Source of the DNA: Chloroflexota bacterium | GTDB lineage: Bacteria; Chloroflexota; Anaerolineae; Anaerolineales; Villigracilaceae | Length of the DNA: 25,506 nucleotides | Direction of reading: 5' to 3' | Assembly (NCBI GenBank): GCA_021796155.1 | Contig: JAJYOO010000003.1 | Coordinates: 1 to 25,506, forward strand | Part shown: piece by piece, positions 1 through 7,657 of the stretch | How positions within the stretch are numbered: position 1 is the stretch's first letter | How the letters are laid out: the number at the start of each line of letters is the position of its first letter | Position numbers and translations under genes: made by a program | The notes under the pieces: generated by a model | Seen by the model: the letters and a program-made list of their open reading frames with translations, nothing else | The model's database searches: none | What the model was told of the DNA's origin: nothing

Positions 1-300
1 TCCGGCAATTTCCAGGCGGTGGTTCTGCAGCAGTTTGGCAGCACCCAAAAGCATCGCGGTATGCATATCATGACCACAAGCATGCATGTGGCCCGTTTGC
101 GATTTATACGCCAGATCAGTTTCTTCCACGATCGGCAGCGCGTCCATATCCGCCCTGAGTAAAAAAGTTTTACCTGGCCGTCCGCCTTCAATTGTGACCA
201 CAATCCCGGACCGGCCGATTTCCCGCGCCGCGCCCTGCCGAACGTAGACCCATGGCTCCGAACCCTGCGCCGCCAGATCAGCCTTCAGCGCCTCGTCAAC
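1..300 (-). pseudogene. M20 family metal-dependent amidohydrolase/peptidase, internal fragment
   Basis: Reading the minus strand from about 300 down to 1 gives an open frame with the hallmarks of M20 amidohydrolases (hippurate, N-acyl amino acid or indole-acetyl amino acid hydrolases). A motif [11 protein letters not shown] is followed by [11 protein letters not shown] and then [19 protein letters not shown], which carries the CGHDxH metal-ligand motif. The 3' part leaves the window at base 1. The usual N-terminal block with an HxHPE-type motif, expected some 35-50 residues before GRSGIVV, is absent: upstream of about 297 the DNA encodes serA on the other strand. The gene is therefore 5'-truncated at a junction near 296-316. 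The family call is firm. The substrate cannot be told. Whether this is a real pseudogene or an assembly chimera is open. Confidence 0.8.
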
Positions 301-312
301 GCGGAAATAGAC

Positions 313-537
313 GACATCATTGATGAGAACGCGCTCTACGATGCGTTGACCAGTGGCAAAGTCGCAGGCGCGGCGTTGGATGTTTATGCTGAAGAACCGC
401 CGACTGATTGGAAATTGCTCAAGCTCGATAACGTCATCGGTTCGCCGCACATCGGCGCCGCGACGCATGAAGCTCAGGGCCGCGTCGGTGCGGAAGTTGC
501 CGCCAAGTTGATTGCATTTTCAAAGAACGGAAAATAA
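313..537 (+). pseudogene. serA: D-3-phosphoglycerate dehydrogenase, C-terminal fragment
   Basis: The frame reads [28 protein letters not shown], then [16 protein letters not shown] and stops at TAA 535-537. This is the end of the NAD-binding domain of D-2-hydroxyacid dehydrogenases; the His in [11 protein letters not shown] is the usual active-site His. The ending after about 75 residues without an ACT domain fits the short SerA type of about 300 aa. The enzyme oxidises 3-phosphoglycerate in the first step of serine synthesis. The N-terminal three quarters are missing, and homology begins around 313-316, where the sequence switches to the opposite-strand M20 gene. A TTG at 346 could be read as a start, but the fragment would not be functional. 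The DUF1015 gene downstream is a plausible serA neighbour, so the right side of the junction is probably the native context. Confidence 0.85.
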
Positions 538-546
538 ATTCAATTT

Positions 547-626
547 AACACGAAGGACACAAAGGACACAAAGTACGCAAAGGGAAAAGAGATTCTTCCT
601 TCGTGACCTTGGTGTCCTTTGTGTTT
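547..626. repeat. Intergenic hairpin built of ACACAAAGG-like 9-bp units
   Basis: After the serA stop, bases 547-581 hold about four degenerate tandem units of the type ACACRAAGG. Bases 598-626 hold the same units on the opposite strand, so the arms pair over about 28 bases with a handful of mismatches and a loop of about 22 bases. It may act as a terminator for serA, but the unit structure suggests a dispersed intergenic repeat. The right arm lies inside an upstream extension of the DUF1015 frame, one reason to choose the later start at 648. Confidence 0.6.
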
Positions 627-647
627 GAATCTTCTAACGAGGTGTTC

Positions 648-1964
648 ATGAAAATCATTAGCGATATTGGCATTCAAATCCCGCAAGTATATTTGCCCAA
701 ATCTGGAACAGATTTAAAGAAATGGGCTGTTATTGCCTGTGACCAATTTACTTCTGAGCCGGAATATTGGAATCAAGTTGAGAAGATCGTTGGCGATGCG
801 CCGTCCACGTTGAACCTGACCTTTCCCGAAGTTTATTTGGAAAAGCCGGGCGCAGAGCAGCGCATTCAGAACATTCAATCTGCGATGCGGAAATATCTGG
901 ATGCCGGTATTCTCCAGCCGCGTGATGGATTGATTTATGTCGAGCGCACCGTTGCAGGTAAGACTCGCAAAGGCATCGTCCTTGCGCTTGATCTTGAATG
1001 CTACGATTACACAAAAGGCTCGAGCAGCCTCATCCGTGCTACCGAGGGAACGATTGTCGAACGTCTGCCCCCGCGCATGAAAATCCGCGAAGGTGCAGCG
1101 TTGGAATTGCCGCATATTCTGGTTTTGATTGATGACCCGAATCGCACGGTCATCGAACCACTGTCTGTTGCAAAATCAAAACTTGAAAGACTTTACGATT
1201 TTGATTTAATGCTTGATAGCGGTCATCTCGCAGGTTATGCAGTTAATCAAGATTCCGAAAACAAAGTTGTCGCGACATTGCGTGATTTAGCAAAGCGCGA
1301 AACCTTTGCGAAGAAATATGGCATCGGCAAAGATAAACCCGTTTTGCTTTTCGCGATGGGTGATGGCAATCATTCGCTTGCTACGGCCAAGGCCATTTGG
1401 GAAAAGATCAAACCGCAGGTTGGAATGGACCATCCCGCGCGCTATGCGCTGGTTGAAATCGAAAATGTCCACGATGAAGGGCTTGAGTTCGAACCGATTC
1501 ACCGTGTATTGTTTGGTTTGAAGAAGAGTTTGTTTGCCGCGCTTCAGTCAACTTTTGGCGCGAACTTCACGTACACACCAGTCGCGAGTGCAGAAGAAAT
1601 GGTGAAACGCGTGGACTCGGCTGACGGCGAGAAGCAAGCCATTGGTCTGGTTGTCGCTGGCAAGGGATTTGGTGTGGCTGAGATTGCACATCCGTCATCC
1701 AATTTACCGGTTGGCACGATTCAAGCTTTCCTCGATCCGTTCATGAAAGACGGCGGTGCGGAAAAAATTGATTATGTCCATGGCGAAGATGTCGTTGTGA
1801 GGCTTGGCTCGCAAGCTGGCAACGCAGGAATTTATTTGCCTGGCATGCACAAGTCTGATTTATTCAAGACGGTCATTCTCGATGGGGCGTTGCCGCGCAA
1901 AACATTTTCGATGGGTGAGGCGCGAGAGAAACGCTTCTACATGGAAGCGCGAAAAATCTCGTAA
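648..1964 (+). CDS. DUF1015 family protein (COG4198 type)
   Basis: The 438-aa protein begins MKIISDIGIQIPQ and matches the DUF1015 family in length and motifs, including a GDGNHSLATAK segment around residues 238-248 that corresponds to the conserved DG(N/H)H motif. The frame is open back to 603, but ATG 648 is preferred because GAGGTG lies just upstream (638-643) and the extra residues come from the intergenic hairpin. No signal peptide or membrane segment is visible, so it is probably cytosolic. Its biochemical role is not settled from sequence. DUF1015 genes are often near serine-synthesis genes, and here a serA remnant lies immediately upstream. The DGxH motif recalls that of ParB/Srx-fold free-serine kinases, so a role in serine or phosphoserine metabolism is a reasonable hypothesis only. 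Confidence 0.85.
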   Translation: MKIISDIGIQIPQVYLPKSGTDLKKWAVIACDQFTSEPEYWNQVEKIVGDAPSTLNLTFPEVYLEKPGAEQRIQNIQSAMRKYLDAGILQPRDGLIYVERTVAGKTRKGIVLALDLECYDYTKGSSSLIRATEGTIVERLPPRMKIREGAALELPHILVLIDDPNRTVIEPLSVAKSKLERLYDFDLMLDSGHLAGYAVNQDSENKVVATLRDLAKRETFAKKYGIGKDKPVLLFAMGDGNHSLATAKAIWEKIKPQVGMDHPARYALVEIENVHDEGLEFEPIHRVLFGLKKSLFAALQSTFGANFTYTPVASAEEMVKRVDSADGEKQAIGLVVAGKGFGVAEIAHPSSNLPVGTIQAFLDPFMKDGGAEKIDYVHGEDVVVRLGSQAGNAGIYLPGMHKSDLFKTVILDGALPRKTFSMGEAREKRFYMEARKIS

Positions 1965-1967
1965 TCG

Positions 1968-2007
1968 GTTGGAACGTTTGAACGCTCAAACGTTTAAACG
2001 TTCCAAC
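1968..2007. terminator. Strong hairpin between convergent genes
   Basis: GTTGGAACGTTTGAACG (1968-1984) and CGTTTAAACGTTCCAAC (1991-2007) form a 17-bp stem with one mismatch and a 6-base loop. It follows the DUF1015 stop and also covers the last codons and stop of the opposing rluA-type gene. It probably serves as a bidirectional terminator, although no long T-run is present on the plus strand. Confidence 0.6.
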
Positions 2008-2633
2008 GCTTTTGAAAAATCTGGGGGATAAGGTGCAGTAAATGTCAGCCGCTCGTTTGTTTGTGGATGCGTGAACGATAACGAATGTGCATGCAACGCG
2101 GGACGCGCGATGATTTCTGTTTCCGGTGCACTGTAAAGCGTATCGCCTAAAAGTGGATATCCCAACGCGTACGCATGGACTCGAATCTGATGCGTGCGCC
2201 CCGTCATCAATTCTGCAGCAAGCAGAGCGTAATCCTGAAATCGCTTCAGAACTTTAAATCTCGTCTCGGATGGTTTTCCGTTTTTGTCATCCACCATTGT
2301 ACGATGTTTATGTCCCACGTTGACTCGCAGCGGATGTTTTGCGATTTTTTCATCCCACTTTGGATTACCTTCCACGATGGCGCGGTAAATCTTGCGCGCT
2401 TCGTGTTTGTCGAATTGCATGTTGAGCGAACGGTGCGCTTCGGCTGTCCGCGCAACAACCATCATGCCGGAAGTGGTTTTGTCGAGGCGATGAACGATGA
2501 ATACCTTCCCGTATTCTTCTTCCAACAGCTTAACAAGATATTGCGAATCTTTTTCCCATCCATCCGGCAAAACAGAAAGACCAGCAGGTTTATTAAGAAC
2601 AATACTTGATTCGTCAAGATAAAGAATGTCCAC
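1986..2633 (-). CDS. RluA family pseudouridine synthase
   Basis: This 215-aa protein carries the RluA-family signature HRLDKTTSG (residues 49-56; Asp51 is the expected catalytic residue) and GRTHQIRVHA. It starts at the catalytic core (YLDESSIVLNKPAGLSV) and has no S4 RNA-binding domain, as in the short RluA/RluC-like members. It converts uridine to pseudouridine in rRNA or tRNA; the target position cannot be predicted. The start is GTG at 2633. A minus-strand TATAAT at 2645-2640 ends six bases before it and no Shine-Dalgarno is present, so the mRNA is predicted to be leaderless. It diverges from the DUF5946 gene. Confidence 0.92.
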   Translation of the reverse strand: MDILYLDESSIVLNKPAGLSVLPDGWEKDSQYLVKLLEEEYGKVFIVHRLDKTTSGMMVVARTAEAHRSLNMQFDKHEARKIYRAIVEGNPKWDEKIAKHPLRVNVGHKHRTMVDDKNGKPSETRFKVLKRFQDYALLAAELMTGRTHQIRVHAYALGYPLLGDTLYSAPETEIIARPALHAHSLSFTHPQTNERLTFTAPYPPDFSKALERLNV

Positions 2634-2639
2634 ATGAAG

Positions 2640-2664
2640 ATTATAACCTTCGCACGGTTATAAT
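2640..2664. promoter_or_regulatory. Palindromic divergent promoter (two TATAAT boxes as inverted repeat)
   Basis: ATTATAACC (2640-2648), a 7-base spacer and GGTTATAAT (2656-2664) form a perfect 9-bp inverted repeat. Each arm carries a TATAAT reading outward: minus strand at 2645-2640, plus strand at 2659-2664. The GTG of the RluA gene lies 6 bases beyond one box and the ATG of the DUF5946 gene 8 bases beyond the other, so both transcripts would be leaderless. No good -35 boxes were found. Confidence 0.6.
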
Positions 2665-2672
2665 TTTGCTCA

Positions 2673-3167
2673 ATGGACAATAATCTTCTTCTGTGTTTCA
2701 GTTGCGGTGCGTTGGTTCCGAACATGGACGGATCAACGCATAGATACATGTTGTCATCGCCCGGATGCTGGTCGGTTTATGGAGTTTTGCTTGCCCGCGA
2801 TTATGGCGAGTATGGTTATCCGGTTGTGCATCGCTTGTCTGTAGATTCGTACGCGGTTCAGCATCCGGGCAAGCCAATGCCGCAAGCGATTCAATCTGTC
2901 GCTGTACATTTGATCGGGTTATATTTTTCGCTCGAAAAAGGATTGCCTGTTGCGCAAGTAACCAAAGCCATCGGACGTGCAACGCAATTCAGCGATCGAT
3001 TCATTTGGCTCGAGCCACCGGCTTCGATGGGAAAAGTTACCGTGGTTGATGCGGCCAACGCAAACGGGCTCGAAGAATATCAACGTGTCGCGAGAGAATG
3101 GGCGAAGTCCGCGTGGGAGGCGTGGAGCGCGCATCACGATCAGATTCGGAAGTGGGCGGAATTGTAA
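2673..3167 (+). CDS. DUF5946 family protein
   Basis: The 164-aa product resembles DUF5946 proteins. It has a Cys-rich start (CFSCGALV, then SSPGCW) and a conserved core HRLSVDSYAVQHPGKP, followed by a helical C-terminal half ending AWSAHHDQIRKWAEL. The function of the family is unknown. The paired Cys residues and several His could bind metal, but this is a guess. No signal peptide or membrane segment is seen. ATG 2673 has no Shine-Dalgarno, and a TATAAT lies 8 bases upstream, pointing to leaderless expression. It diverges from the pseudouridine synthase and converges on kynureninase. Confidence 0.75.
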   Translation: MDNNLLLCFSCGALVPNMDGSTHRYMLSSPGCWSVYGVLLARDYGEYGYPVVHRLSVDSYAVQHPGKPMPQAIQSVAVHLIGLYFSLEKGLPVAQVTKAIGRATQFSDRFIWLEPPASMGKVTVVDAANANGLEEYQRVAREWAKSAWEAWSAHHDQIRKWAEL

Positions 3168-3168
3168 T

Positions 3169-3215
3169 TTACCGTGGAGGCGACATTACATCGCCCCTAT
3201 CTGGCAGTGCGGTAA
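3169..3215. terminator. Possible compound hairpin between convergent genes
   Basis: TTACCG (3169-3174) pairs with CGGTAA (3210-3215), and inside it GGCGA (3179-3183) pairs with TCGCC (3191-3195). It directly follows the DUF5946 stop and precedes the end of kynU on the other strand. There is no T-run, so terminator function is uncertain. Confidence 0.35.
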
Positions 3216-3230
3216 TCATCAACAATACCT

Positions 3231-4508
3231 TTATGTTACTGTCAATCTTTGTTGTGAATATTTCTCGTAGCGTCTTTCTTCCACGACACGGCGGATACGA
3301 TCCATGCCGTCCCATATTTCGGTGAAGGATGTATAGAGTGGCACAAGTCCCAGACGAATATTATCAGGCGCGCGAAAATCTGGGATGAGATTCATTTCTT
3401 CGATCAGGGCGCGGTTGATGCGGTAGCCGTCAGCGTGGCGAATGCTGATGTGCGAACCGCGCCGCTCAACGTCACGCGGCGAACCGAGCATGAATCCAAT
3501 CGGAGCGAGGAAGGCATCGTGTAAGGCGATGGCATATTCAGTCATCCGCACTGATTTCGCACGGATGGCCTTCATCCCCGCTTCAAGAGTCGGATTGAGA
3601 GATTCCTCCATGGCAAGTAGTGAAAGGATGGACTGTGAACCGGTCAGAAAGTGTTTGATGCCCGGCGCTGGAGTGTAGTCGAGATCAAAATCGAACGGCG
3701 CATTTTGTCCCCACCACGCCCAAATCGGTGAAGAAGTTTTCTCCTGCAAATCTCTGCGGACATATAAAAATGCTTGTGCGCCCGGCCCGCCGTTAAGATA
3801 TTTATAAGTGCAACCAATGGCAAAGTCGGCGTTGCAGGCATCCAACGCAATCGGCACAGCACCGACGGAATGACTCAAATCCCATAATACGAGCGCACCT
3901 TTATGGTGTACCATTTCTGTAACGCGCGCCATATCATAGAGATAGCCGCTTTTGAATACAACGTGCGACAACGTGACCAGGGCAGTGCTTTCATCTATTT
4001 CGGATTCGAGTATCGAAAGATCAGGCGTGACATCACCGTCCTGCGAACCGATGCGTACAATTTTGTGTTCATCGCCTAATAGATTTATCGCACCTTGTAG
4101 AACATATAAATCAGATGGAAAGTTAAACGTATCGGTGATGACTTTGGTTCGACCCTTTTGCAATCTCAACGCGGCGACGGCGAGTTTGAACAAATTGACA
4201 GAAACCGAATCGCACACGATGACTTGTCCTGCCGATGCGCCGACCAGTTGTGCAATCTTTTCGCCGATGCGTGTGGGCGCATCCCACCAGCCTTGATTCC
4301 AGCCGCGCACTAAATCTTTGCCCCATTCATTTTCGATCACTGTTTTCATACGTTCGATGACGGCCTTCGGAAGGCGTCCCAGTGAATTGCCGTCAAGGTA
4401 GATCAAATCGGGGTCTGAGATGACGAACCGGCTTCGATACGAAGCAAGCGGGTCTTGCTGGTCGAGTTGTAGAGCATAATCGCGGGATGTTCGAAAATCG
4501 TTATTCAT
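3231..4508 (-). CDS. kynU: Kynureninase
   Basis: The 425-aa protein is a fold-type I PLP enzyme with full kynureninase length. Motifs include YLDGNSLGRLPKA near residue 37, the LWDLSHSVGA block (Asp210 probably contacts the PLP pyridine nitrogen), and GCTYKYLNGGPG, in which Lys236 is the expected Schiff-base lysine. It cleaves L-kynurenine (or 3-hydroxykynurenine) to anthranilate (or hydroxyanthranilate) and alanine. No tryptophan dioxygenase, formamidase or kynurenine monooxygenase lies in the window, so the pathway context is incomplete. The ATG at 4508 is only 6 bases after the stop of the GMC oxidoreductase gene, so the two are cotranscribed and probably translationally coupled. The Shine-Dalgarno is weak. 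Confidence 0.93.
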   Translation of the reverse strand: MNNDFRTSRDYALQLDQQDPLASYRSRFVISDPDLIYLDGNSLGRLPKAVIERMKTVIENEWGKDLVRGWNQGWWDAPTRIGEKIAQLVGASAGQVIVCDSVSVNLFKLAVAALRLQKGRTKVITDTFNFPSDLYVLQGAINLLGDEHKIVRIGSQDGDVTPDLSILESEIDESTALVTLSHVVFKSGYLYDMARVTEMVHHKGALVLWDLSHSVGAVPIALDACNADFAIGCTYKYLNGGPGAQAFLYVRRDLQEKTSSPIWAWWGQNAPFDFDLDYTPAPGIKHFLTGSQSILSLLAMEESLNPTLEAGMKAIRAKSVRMTEYAIALHDAFLAPIGFMLGSPRDVERRGSHISIRHADGYRINRALIEEMNLIPDFRAPDNIRLGLVPLYTSFTEIWDGMDRIRRVVEERRYEKYSQQRLTVT

Positions 4509-4514
4509 GCGTGC

Positions 4515-6107
4515 TCATTTCTTTTCAGGTATTTTTGACATTGCATATTCTGCCAATGCAGTAATCGTCAATGAAGGATTGACCCCGGGATTGGCGGGCA
4601 TGATCGAGCCGTCAACGATGTACATGCCGGGATAATGATGCACTTCAAAGTTTTCGTCTACAACACCTTCGCTTGAATCTTTTCCAATCGGTGCGCCGCC
4701 GAGGATGTGTGCGGTGGTCGGCAAGCCCAATAAGTTTTCACCAATCGAGCCGAGAGCAACTCCGTTCGTGCGTTTTGCAAAATCGCGCGTCAGTTCGTGC
4801 GAGCCTTTGACCTGCGCGTGGATTTCATAACCCGGCTCACGTTCTGCGACCATGCCGCGGCGAAAGAGTGTGAACAAGCTTCGTCCCATGCGGAAGCGCA
4901 TACGATTATCGGCGTGCTGCATCACCAGCAAAATCGTCACATTGTGTGCCCAGCCCGGAAGGACCAGTGCTTTCAAAAAATCCATCGGATGTGTCAGTGT
5001 CCAGCCAAAGAATCTCAACAACCGAATTGGCATGCTCACGTCAGTGTCAATCAGTGGTGCGGCCAAAAATCGCATCAATGATGAACCGTCGGGGTAACGC
5101 ACCGGCTCGATGCGCGTGATCTCATCGTGGTTGTAAATGGATGAAATCGCGACGCCTTCCGAATAATTGATGTCCGATTTGCGCGCGACGGAACCAAGCA
5201 GTGCTTCGGAATTTGTCCGTACCATGTCGCCGAGTCGCAGGGAAAGATTCGGCAGCGACTTTTTCTCGTCGCGCAGATTCAACAACAGCTTGACGGTTCC
5301 CATCACGCCCGCAGACAGGATCACGCGTCTGGCCTGGACCCGCCGCGGGTTCCGATTAAGAAGCGATGTCGAACGCTGATAGTGAATCTCGTACAATGGT
5401 CCGCCGTCCACGTTCAACGGTCTTATGTCTACCACTTCCGCTTCCGCGATTACTCGTGCACCATTCTTCTCTGCGAAATACAAATAATTTTTCGGCAGTG
5501 TATTTTTGGCATTGTACCTGCATCCAATCATACAGCCGCCGCAATGTTTACATCCTGCGCGTGCGGGCCCTTCGCCACCGAAGTATGGATCGGGAACAGT
5601 CGCATCTGGTTCACCAAAGAAGATTGCAGTATCTACAGATCGAAACGTTTGACCCATGCTGCGTTCATTGGCGAATTGTTTAAGAACTTCATCGGCCCTC
5701 CAAAGTTTTGGATTGCGCGCCACGCCAAGCATTTTTTGAGCAGTCTCGTAATGCGGCTTCAAAACTTTTCCCCACGCAACCGGTTGATTCCACGCGGGTG
5801 TTGCAAATGTCTCATCGGTCGGAATCTCAAGCACATTGGCATAACCTAAACTTCCGCCGCCGACTCCCGCGCCGTGTAGCACCATCGCACCCTTGAGAAT
5901 GCTGATCTGCAAAATGCCGAATGCATGAATCGCCGGCATCCAAATATATTTCCAATATTGCCAATTGGTTTTGGCAAAATCGTTGTCGTCGAAACGTTTG
6001 CCTTTTTCAAGGACGAGAACGGAGTAACCTTTTTCGGTCAGTCTCATGGCTGAGACACTTCCCCCAAAGCCCGAACCAATAATTACATAATCATAAACTT
6101 GATCCAT
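4515..6107 (-). CDS. GMC-type FAD-dependent oxidoreductase (cholesterol oxidase-like)
   Basis: The 530-aa protein opens with the FAD-binding Rossmann motif VIIGSGFGGSVSAMRL (residues 9-23), continues with LHGAGVGGGSLGYANV (78-92), and ends with the GMC C-terminal signature VDGSIMPANPGVNPSLTITALAE. A cluster CKHCGGCMIGC (Cys186, 189, 192, 196) is the cysteine motif found in the cholesterol-oxidase-like branch of the family and resembles an iron-sulfur ligand set. It probably oxidises an alcohol or sterol-like substrate; the substrate is unknown. The start ATG 6107 follows GGAGG at a good distance, and a minus-strand TATAAT lies at 6142-6137. It is the first gene of a two-gene operon with kynU, an unusual pairing with no obvious shared substrate. 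Confidence 0.88.
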   Translation of the reverse strand: MDQVYDYVIIGSGFGGSVSAMRLTEKGYSVLVLEKGKRFDDNDFAKTNWQYWKYIWMPAIHAFGILQISILKGAMVLHGAGVGGGSLGYANVLEIPTDETFATPAWNQPVAWGKVLKPHYETAQKMLGVARNPKLWRADEVLKQFANERSMGQTFRSVDTAIFFGEPDATVPDPYFGGEGPARAGCKHCGGCMIGCRYNAKNTLPKNYLYFAEKNGARVIAEAEVVDIRPLNVDGGPLYEIHYQRSTSLLNRNPRRVQARRVILSAGVMGTVKLLLNLRDEKKSLPNLSLRLGDMVRTNSEALLGSVARKSDINYSEGVAISSIYNHDEITRIEPVRYPDGSSLMRFLAAPLIDTDVSMPIRLLRFFGWTLTHPMDFLKALVLPGWAHNVTILLVMQHADNRMRFRMGRSLFTLFRRGMVAEREPGYEIHAQVKGSHELTRDFAKRTNGVALGSIGENLLGLPTTAHILGGAPIGKDSSEGVVDENFEVHHYPGMYIVDGSIMPANPGVNPSLTITALAEYAMSKIPEKK

Positions 6108-6136
6108 GTCTGTGCCCTCCGCGGCGAATTGTGGCG

Positions 6137-6184
6137 ATTATAGCATTGGCACCCACTTGAAATTGTTTCGAAATGGCATAAGAT
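6137..6184. promoter_or_regulatory. Divergent promoters for the GMC oxidoreductase and methyltransferase operons
   Basis: On the plus strand TTGAAA (6157-6162), a 16-base spacer and TAAGAT (6179-6184) form a sigma-70-like promoter about 40 bases upstream of ATG 6225. On the minus strand TATAAT (6142-6137) lies about 30 bases upstream of the GMC start at 6107; its -35 is poor. The plus -10 overlaps an upstream in-frame ATG at 6183, which argues against that ATG being the start. Confidence 0.5.
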
Positions 6185-6224
6185 GAAAAGGGAATGGACT
6201 TCTCTCGTTGTTGAGGAAAATCCT

Positions 6225-7049
6225 ATGCCTGAAAAAATTCTTCAATCCCTCGATGGTGTACCACAAACTTTGCTGATGACCCTGCTTGTGCGAGCGCGCG
6301 AGACCAGGCGTTCCGATGGTGCTATCAAGGATGAGAAAGCTGTCGAAATCATGAATCGCATCAACGCGGATTTTTCGCACTTGATCATGCAACGGCACGA
6401 TGAGATCGCTGTCATCATCCGCATGCGGCGATTCGACAGGCACGTGCGCGACTTCCTTGCACGTAATCCCGACGGTATTGTTGTCCATATCGGTTGCGGA
6501 CTCGACACACGCTACGAACGGATTGGGGATGACCGCGTCGAATGGTTCGATCTCGATTTGCCCGAAGTGATGGAACTTCGCAAGAAGTTGATTCTCACCG
6601 AAGCCCCGCGTTATCACGCCATCACTTCATCTGCCTTTGACACCCGTTGGTTTGCTGAAGTGGAACGATTTACGCCACGTCCAGTTCTCTTTATTTCCGA
6701 AGGCGTGCTTCCATATTTTGAAGAAGCACAAGTCAAGGAGTTGTTCATCTGCTTGAGCCAACATTTTCCCGGCTGCGAACTGGTTTGCGATGCGCACACG
6801 CCATTTGTCATCTGGGCAGATAATATTCACCTTGCGCTTGCCAGAGTCAAGGCGCGCCTGCATTGGAAATTGAAAGATCCGCACGATGTGGAATCGTGGG
6901 GTGCGAAGTTCCGTCTGCTCGACGAGTGGAATTATTATGCCGACGATGAGCCGTTGATGAAGCCTTTCTTATGGTTTCGCCTGATCCCGGGAGTAGCGAG
7001 ATCGTCCGGCATCTATCATTATCAACTCGGAACGCGACCATGGAGATGA
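6225..7049 (+). CDS. Class I SAM-dependent methyltransferase, LCM/PpmA-like family
   Basis: With the start at ATG 6225 the product is 274 aa. It shows the SAM-binding motif VVHIGCGLDTRY (86-97), the acidic WFDLDLPEV segment (107-115) and FISEGVLPYFEE, the signature of the leucine carboxyl methyltransferase-like family that includes polyketide O-methyltransferases. The substrate is unknown. The frame is open to ATG 6183, but the later start has GAGG about 8 bases upstream and begins MPEKILQSLDGVPQTLL, a common beginning for this family. The gene overlaps the next methyltransferase by a few bases, so they form an operon. No polyketide synthase is nearby. Confidence 0.88.
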   Translation: MPEKILQSLDGVPQTLLMTLLVRARETRRSDGAIKDEKAVEIMNRINADFSHLIMQRHDEIAVIIRMRRFDRHVRDFLARNPDGIVVHIGCGLDTRYERIGDDRVEWFDLDLPEVMELRKKLILTEAPRYHAITSSAFDTRWFAEVERFTPRPVLFISEGVLPYFEEAQVKELFICLSQHFPGCELVCDAHTPFVIWADNIHLALARVKARLHWKLKDPHDVESWGAKFRLLDEWNYYADDEPLMKPFLWFRLIPGVARSSGIYHYQLGTRPWR

Positions 7050-7657
7050 CCAATCGTTGGAATCAATTTATCTATCGCCTCTGGGCGCCGATTTATGATT
7101 CCACGGTCAATCATCTGTTCATGCACGGACGCAAGCGCGCACTGGAATTACTCAACCTGCAACGCGGCGAAAAAGTTTTGCTCGTTGGAATTGGGACTGG
7201 GGCGGACTTGCCTTTCTTGCCATCGGACGCGGACGCGACAGGCATTGACCTAAGTCCTGACATGCTTGCCAAAGCCCGCCTCAAACTCGACCGTTGTGCG
7301 GCTGCCGTTAAATTGATTCAAGGCGATGCTCAAGCATTGCTCGTTAAAGAATCCGCTTTCGACGCGGTGATCTTGAATTTGATTCTGTCTGTTATCCCGG
7401 ATGGCAATGCTTGTTTACGATCATCTTTGCAGGCCCTCAAGCCCGGTGGGCGAGCGGTAATCTTTGACAAGTTTTTGCCAGGAGGCAAATCGGTTTCTTT
7501 CATTCGTAGGATTCTCAACATCTTCAGCACATTCTTCGGCACAGACATCAATCGCCGATTAGGTGACTTGATGAAAGATTGTCCATGCGAGATTATCCAT
7601 GATGAGCCGAGCATTGGCCGCGGAATGTATCGGGTGATTCTGCTAAAGAAAAAATGA
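7040..7657 (+). CDS. Class I SAM-dependent methyltransferase (UbiE/Methyltransf_11 type)
   Basis: The 205-aa product starts MEMTNRWNQFIYRLWAPIYD, typical of small UbiE/COQ5-like methyltransferases. It carries motif I VLLVGIGTGADLPFL (46-60), the acidic GIDLSPDMLAKAR segment and LKPGGRAVIFDKFLP. The acceptor is unknown. Two ATGs are possible, 7040 and 7046; the second overlaps the preceding stop as ATGA (7046-7049). Either way the gene overlaps the LCM-type methyltransferase and is coupled to it. The pair may act on one small molecule or quinone-like substrate, but nothing nearby names it. Confidence 0.87.
   Translation: MEMTNRWNQFIYRLWAPIYDSTVNHLFMHGRKRALELLNLQRGEKVLLVGIGTGADLPFLPSDADATGIDLSPDMLAKARLKLDRCAAAVKLIQGDAQALLVKESAFDAVILNLILSVIPDGNACLRSSLQALKPGGRAVIFDKFLPGGKSVSFIRRILNIFSTFFGTDINRRLGDLMKDCPCEIIHDEPSIGRGMYRVILLKKK

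Noticed and set aside
547..585. Short CRISPR-like tandem repeat
   Set aside because: Units of about 9 bases directly adjoin each other with no spacers, and no cas gene is present.
603..647. Upstream extension of the DUF1015 protein
   Set aside because: The extra 15 residues are encoded by the right arm of the intergenic hairpin, and a Shine-Dalgarno precedes ATG 648.
6138..6617. 159-residue open frame opposite the first methyltransferase
   Set aside because: It covers the methyltransferase SAM-binding region on the other strand and has no recognisable domain.
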